The notes under the pieces were generated by a model. The model did no database searches. It was not told the DNA's origin and was given only the letters and a program-made list of their open reading frames with translations. A program made the translations under genes and the position numbers. From the NCBI RefSeq assembly GCF_021245725.1, contig NZ_JAJGSX010000007.1, positions 186,001 to 250,000 of the forward strand: a stretch of DNA of 64,000 nucleotides, read 5' to 3'. The stretch comes from Pseudonocardia sp. TRM90224 (GTDB lineage: Bacteria; Actinomycetota; Actinomycetes; Mycobacteriales; Pseudonocardiaceae). Positions 60,556 through 64,000 of this stretch are shown piece after piece; the stretch's first letter is position 1, and every line of letters begins with the position of its first letter.

Positions 60556-61862
60556 GGGGCAAGCCGACGGCCGGCTCCGCCCGGTCGGCCGACCCCTACC
60601 TGCCCACGCACGGCAACGGTGGGTACCGGGTCGAGCACTACGAGCTCGACATCGACTACAAGCTGGTCGCCAACCGGCTGACCGGACGCGCGGTGCTCAC
60701 CGCCGTCGCGGAGCAGCCGCTGAGCCGGTTCAGCCTCGACCTCTCGGCGTTCCGGGTGTCGCGGGTGCTCGTCGACGGCCGATCGGTCAAGTACGGCCAC
60801 CGGGGCGGCAAGCTGCACGTGACCCCGGCCCGCCCGGTGTCGGGCCGGTTCACCGTCGAGGTGCGCTACGTCGGCAGCCCCACGCCCGTGCGCAGCCGCT
60901 GGGGCGACGTCGGCTGGGACGAGCTCACCGACGGCGCGCTCGTCGCGAGCCAGCCGATCGGGGCGCCGTCGTGGTTCCCCTGCAACGACCACCCCTCCGA
61001 CAAGGCGACCTACCGCATCTCCGTGACCACCGCGGCGCCGTACACGGTTGCCGCCACCGGCGTGCTCACCGGACGGCGACGCTCCGCAGGCACCCGGACC
61101 TGGGTGTACGAGCGGCCGGAGCCCACGGCGTCGTACCTGGTCAGCGTGCAGATCGGACGCTACGACGAGGTTGTCCTCGCCGAGGGGCCGGTGCCGCAGG
61201 TGGCGCTCCTCCCGGCCAGGCTGCGCAAGAACGCCGCCCGCGACCTCGGCCGGCACCCCGCGATCATGACGGCGCTCGAGGGCTTCTTCGGCCCGTACCC
61301 GTTCGGCAACTACCAGCTCGTCGTCACCGACGACGCCCTGGACGACCCGATTGAGGCCCAGGGCATGTCGATCTTCGGCGCGAACCACCTGGACGGCCGC
61401 CGGACGCACGAGCGGCTCGTCGTGCACGAGCTGGCGCACCAGTGGTTCGGCAACAGCCTCACGATCGCCGACTGGCGCCACATCTGGCTCAACGAGGGCT
61501 TCGCGACGTACGCGGAGTGGCTGTGGTCGGAGACCTCCGGCGGCCGCGCCGCCGCAGCGCACGCCCGCGAGTGGCGAACCCGCGTCGCGGCGAAGCCCGC
61601 CGACCTCGTGCTCGCCGACCCGGGCCCGGCCCGGATGTTCGACGAGCGGGTCTACAAGCGCGGCGCGCTCGTCCTGCACGCGCTGCGCGGGCGGATCGGC
61701 GACGAACGCTTCTTCGCGCTGCTGCGCGAGTGGGCGCAGCAGCACCGGCACGCGACGGTGACCACCGCGCAGTTCGTCGCACTCGCGGAGCAGCACGCCG
61801 GCGCCGACCTCTCGGCGTTCTTCACCGCGTGGCTGCACCGGCCGGCGCTACCCGCGCTGTAG
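60546..61862 (+). CDS. M1-family zinc metalloaminopeptidase
   Basis: 438 residues. Zinc site HELAH (294-298) with Glu317 in NEGFATY; upstream EAQGMSIFGANH is in the place of the usual exopeptidase loop. N-terminal beta domain, catalytic domain, and a short C-terminus; no signal peptide. It overlaps the pls-like gene by 10 bases, so the two are co-translated. By analogy with zinc aminopeptidases that degrade epsilon-poly-lysine in producers, it may trim or recycle the polymer (inference). Confidence 0.88.
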   Translation: MGLRGKPTAGSARSADPYLPTHGNGGYRVEHYELDIDYKLVANRLTGRAVLTAVAEQPLSRFSLDLSAFRVSRVLVDGRSVKYGHRGGKLHVTPARPVSGRFTVEVRYVGSPTPVRSRWGDVGWDELTDGALVASQPIGAPSWFPCNDHPSDKATYRISVTTAAPYTVAATGVLTGRRRSAGTRTWVYERPEPTASYLVSVQIGRYDEVVLAEGPVPQVALLPARLRKNAARDLGRHPAIMTALEGFFGPYPFGNYQLVVTDDALDDPIEAQGMSIFGANHLDGRRTHERLVVHELAHQWFGNSLTIADWRHIWLNEGFATYAEWLWSETSGGRAAAAHAREWRTRVAAKPADLVLADPGPARMFDERVYKRGALVLHALRGRIGDERFFALLREWAQQHRHATVTTAQFVALAEQHAGADLSAFFTAWLHRPALPAL

Positions 61863-61944
61863 GGCCCAGCCCGGCCCGGCAGTGGCCGACCCTGCACGGG
61901 CGATGAACACGGGACGCCCACGTCGCACACGAGGGCACTCGCCG

Positions 61945-62529
61945 CTAGCCCGTGAGGCAGTGCTGCACCAGCGGCCCGAAGCGGTCGACGAGCTCGTCGG
62001 TCGACGCGGATGTGAGGGGTTCGAGCCGCGCGATGTAGCGGGCGACGGCGAGGCCGAGGATCTGCACGTTGACCATCCCGACGCGGATCGGCGCGTCGGG
62101 CGTGTCGAGCACCGCCACGAGCCGGCCGGTGATCTCCCGGTCGATGAACTCGCGCAGCAGCGCCTGGGCGTGCTCATCGGTCGGGGCCGAGCGGGTGAGC
62201 GTGACGAGCGGGGCACGGTCGGACTTGTCGAGGTTCTCCAGGAGCGTCCGGACGATGCGGTTGCCGATGCCGTCGAGACCGCCTTCGAAGATCGAGTCGA
62301 TGGCCGGCGGGAGGTCGGGCGGCACCTCGATGGCAGCGGCGAACAGGCCCTTCTTGGTCTCGAAGAAGTAGTAGACCATCGACGGGTCGACCCCGGCCGC
62401 GGCGGCGACCGCACGGACGCTCGCGCCCCCGTAGCCGTGCTCGCGGAACAGCACGCGGGCAGCGTCCAGGATCCGCTGCCTGCTCTCCGCGCCTGATCGC
62501 CAGCGCCCCGGACGGCCGTGTTCTGCCAT
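61945..62529 (-). CDS. TetR-family regulator
   Basis: 194 residues. Helix-turn-helix GGASVRAVAAAAGVDPSMVYYFFETKKGLFAAAIEVP, with a TetR_C_17-like C-terminus. Divergent from the FAD monooxygenase at 62621, with an operator-like palindrome between. ATG start. Confidence 0.87.
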   Translation of the reverse strand: MAEHGRPGRWRSGAESRQRILDAARVLFREHGYGGASVRAVAAAAGVDPSMVYYFFETKKGLFAAAIEVPPDLPPAIDSIFEGGLDGIGNRIVRTLLENLDKSDRAPLVTLTRSAPTDEHAQALLREFIDREITGRLVAVLDTPDAPIRVGMVNVQILGLAVARYIARLEPLTSASTDELVDRFGPLVQHCLTG

Positions 62530-62587
62530 GACGGGGGCAGTCTAGGCGGACCTTTCCCCACCATGCGTTGAAGTTTTGGGTAGTGTT

Positions 62588-62609
62588 TTCTACACCAACT
62601 GGTGGAGAA
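62588..62609. promoter_or_regulatory. Probable TetR operator upstream of FAD monooxygenase
   Basis: 22-bp imperfect palindrome, TTCTACACCAA then CTGGTGGAGAA (9 of 11 pairs), 11 bases before the monooxygenase ATG and overlapping its ribosome-binding region. Confidence 0.55.
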
Positions 62610-62620
62610 AAGGCGGGAAG

Positions 62621-63766
62621 ATGCGGGTGATCGTGATCGGTGCAGGTCCGGGCGGGTTGACGCTGGCCCAGGGGCTGCGCGGGGCGGGGATCGACGTCGT
62701 CGTGCACGAGCGCGACGGCGAGCGGGGGCGACCGCAGGGGGTGAGCCTGCACGTCGACGACCGCGGGTGGACGGCGTTGCGGGCGTGCCTGCCGCCGGCG
62801 CAGGCCGCGATGGCGGAGGCCACGGCAGGTGGCCCGCGGCTGCGGACCCTCTCCGTCGACGAGCGGGACGGCGAGCTCGTGATCGTCGGGGCCGAGCCGC
62901 TGAGCGACGCCGGTCCCGTCCGGCCGGGCCGGCAGGTGCACCGTCCGCTGCTGCGGGCCGTGCTGCTCGCCGGGCTGGAGGGAGCCGTGCAGTTCGGCTC
63001 GGCGTTCACGGAGTACGAGGTCGCCGCCGACGGCCACGTGCTGGCGCGGTTCGCCGACGGCAGCACCGAGACCGGCGACGTGCTGGTCGGCGCCGACGGG
63101 ATCGGGTCCGCGGTGCGCCGACAGCTCCTCCCGGACGCTCGCGTGATCGACTCCGGCCGGCGCATGGTGATGGGCGCGACCCCGCTGCGGGCGGTCGCCG
63201 ACACCGGGCTGCCGGAGCTGATCGGCCACAACGCCACCGCCGTCCGGGCCGGCGACACCTTCGTCGCGCTGGGCGTGCTGCGGTTCGGCGAGCCGCCGGT
63301 CGCCGCACGCGACCGGTGGCTGCCCGGCCTGCGCTCGGCAGCCGTCGACGCCGCAGAGGACTACGTGATGTGGGCGCTGCCGGTCACGCGCGAGCAGCTG
63401 GGCTCGACCGGGGCGCCAGAAGCGGTGTGGAGTCGAGCCCGCGTGCTGGTCGCCGCCCAGCACCCGGCGCTGCGGCTCGTCGTCGACGAGGCCTGGCCGG
63501 ACACCACCGTCCCACTACGGATCGGTGTGATCCCGGCCGTCCCGCCGTGGCCGCCCGGCCCGGTCACGGTCATCGGCGACGCCGTGCACCTGGCCCCCGG
63601 CTTCGGCGGGAACCTGGCGATGCGCGACGCGCACCGCCTCCGCGACGCGCTGGTCCGCGCCGCCCGCGGCGAGCAGGACCTGGCGACCGCCATCGGGGCG
63701 TACGAGGACACGATGCGCCGCGAGAGCTTCCCCGCGGTCCCCCGGACCGTCGAGCGCACCGCATGA
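62621..63766 (+). CDS. FAD-dependent monooxygenase
   Basis: 381 residues. FAD motif VIVIGAGPGGLTLAQGL (3-19), DG motif VLVGADGIGSAVRRQLLP, GD motif VTVIGDAVHLAPGFGGNLAMRDA near 310. Class A aromatic hydroxylase type; substrate unknown. The ATG at 62621 is preferred to the earlier in-frame codon, which lies before the operator. Its stop overlaps the DUF3159 gene (ATGA). Confidence 0.87.
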   Translation: MRVIVIGAGPGGLTLAQGLRGAGIDVVVHERDGERGRPQGVSLHVDDRGWTALRACLPPAQAAMAEATAGGPRLRTLSVDERDGELVIVGAEPLSDAGPVRPGRQVHRPLLRAVLLAGLEGAVQFGSAFTEYEVAADGHVLARFADGSTETGDVLVGADGIGSAVRRQLLPDARVIDSGRRMVMGATPLRAVADTGLPELIGHNATAVRAGDTFVALGVLRFGEPPVAARDRWLPGLRSAAVDAAEDYVMWALPVTREQLGSTGAPEAVWSRARVLVAAQHPALRLVVDEAWPDTTVPLRIGVIPAVPPWPPGPVTVIGDAVHLAPGFGGNLAMRDAHRLRDALVRAARGEQDLATAIGAYEDTMRRESFPAVPRTVERTA

Positions 63767-64000
63767 ACAGCGACCTGCTGACCAGGAGATCGCTCTCCCT
63801 GTTCGCCGCGGTGGGCGGCTGGCGCAGCGTCGCGGAGAGCGTCGCGTCGCGGGTGGTCTTCCTGGTCGCCTATCTCCTGACCGGGCACGTGCCGACGGCC
63901 GCGCTGATCGCCGTCGGGGCAGTGGTGGTGCTCGCGGCGCTGCGGGCGTTCACCGACCGGAAGTTCTGGCAGGCCGCGTTCGGGCTGGTGACGGTCGCAG
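63763..64000 (+). CDS. DUF3159 membrane protein, truncated by window edge
   Basis: 79 residues visible. The opening GGWRSVAESVASRVVFLVAYLLTG and the following hydrophobic helix (AALIAVGAVVVLAALRAF) match DUF3159 proteins. It starts inside the monooxygenase stop codon (ATGA overlap), so it is in the same transcript. Function unknown; the C-terminus is off the window. Confidence 0.75.
   Translation, partial: MNSDLLTRRSLSLFAAVGGWRSVAESVASRVVFLVAYLLTGHVPTAALIAVGAVVVLAALRAFTDRKFWQAAFGLVTVA

Overview
The window is about 70% GC, coding-dense, rich in GTG starts and 4-base stop/start overlaps (GTGA/ATGA), and has many promoters of the form TANNNT followed about 7 bases later by the start codon (leaderless mRNAs). 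Together with the gene content (dnaG, dgt, glyS, smtB-zur, uppS, recO, era, ybeY, phoH in an order recalling Mycobacterium) this points to an actinomycete, most likely Pseudonocardiaceae (Pseudonocardia-like). The genus is inference. No rRNA, tRNA, CRISPR, prophage or complete insertion sequence was seen.

Layout. 0-3.6 kb: a truncated secreted protein, an FHA protein, and a Ser/Thr kinase fused to an extracytoplasmic YVTN propeller. 3.6-6 kb: a two-gene sugar-acid catabolic module (FAH-family dehydratase plus semialdehyde dehydrogenase). 6-11 kb: rtcB, a GntR-TetR hybrid regulator facing an FAD monooxygenase, and a TetR facing a methyltransferase. 11-14.4 kb: the dnaG operon. 14.5-23.5 kb: regulator/enzyme pairs (TetR/P450, an ECF41 sigma factor with its carboxymuconolactone-decarboxylase target, MerR/aldo-keto reductase, TetR/MFS). 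23.6-28.7 kb: menC-like enolase, dgt, a YdcF protein, an XdhC protein, and an AbiEi/endonuclease-like gene. 29-36.8 kb: two CNNM/CorC membrane proteins, glyS, ArsR-SRPBCC, SmtB-Zur, TetR/hydrolase. 36.9-46.4 kb: TerD, uppS, DedA, a two-component system, a DUF3558 lipoprotein pair, recO. 46.4-50.8 kb: the compact operon ybeY-corC-cytidine-deaminase-like-lhgO-era. 50.9-55.2 kb: an accessory insert (lipoprotein, alditol oxidase, secreted hydrolase, two MITE-like elements) that separates ybeY from phoH. 56.7-61.9 kb: a Pls/PosA-type polymer synthetase, whose adenylation pocket reads as lysine, coupled to an M1 aminopeptidase. 62-64 kb: TetR, FAD monooxygenase and a truncated DUF3159 protein.

Two families of intergenic palindromes run through the window. 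Family A has ten copies of about 70 bp whose outer arms contain CCCCACCGTTTTG. It comes in two inner-stem subtypes that always pair one of each when adjacent. Family B has four loci built on GGAAAGTGGCTTTCC. Family A repeatedly abuts stop codons and brackets accessory genes.

The most notable systems are the poly-lysine-synthetase-like locus with its short upstream ORF, the paired palindrome family, and the tandem MITE-like elements that share a core but have unrelated ends.
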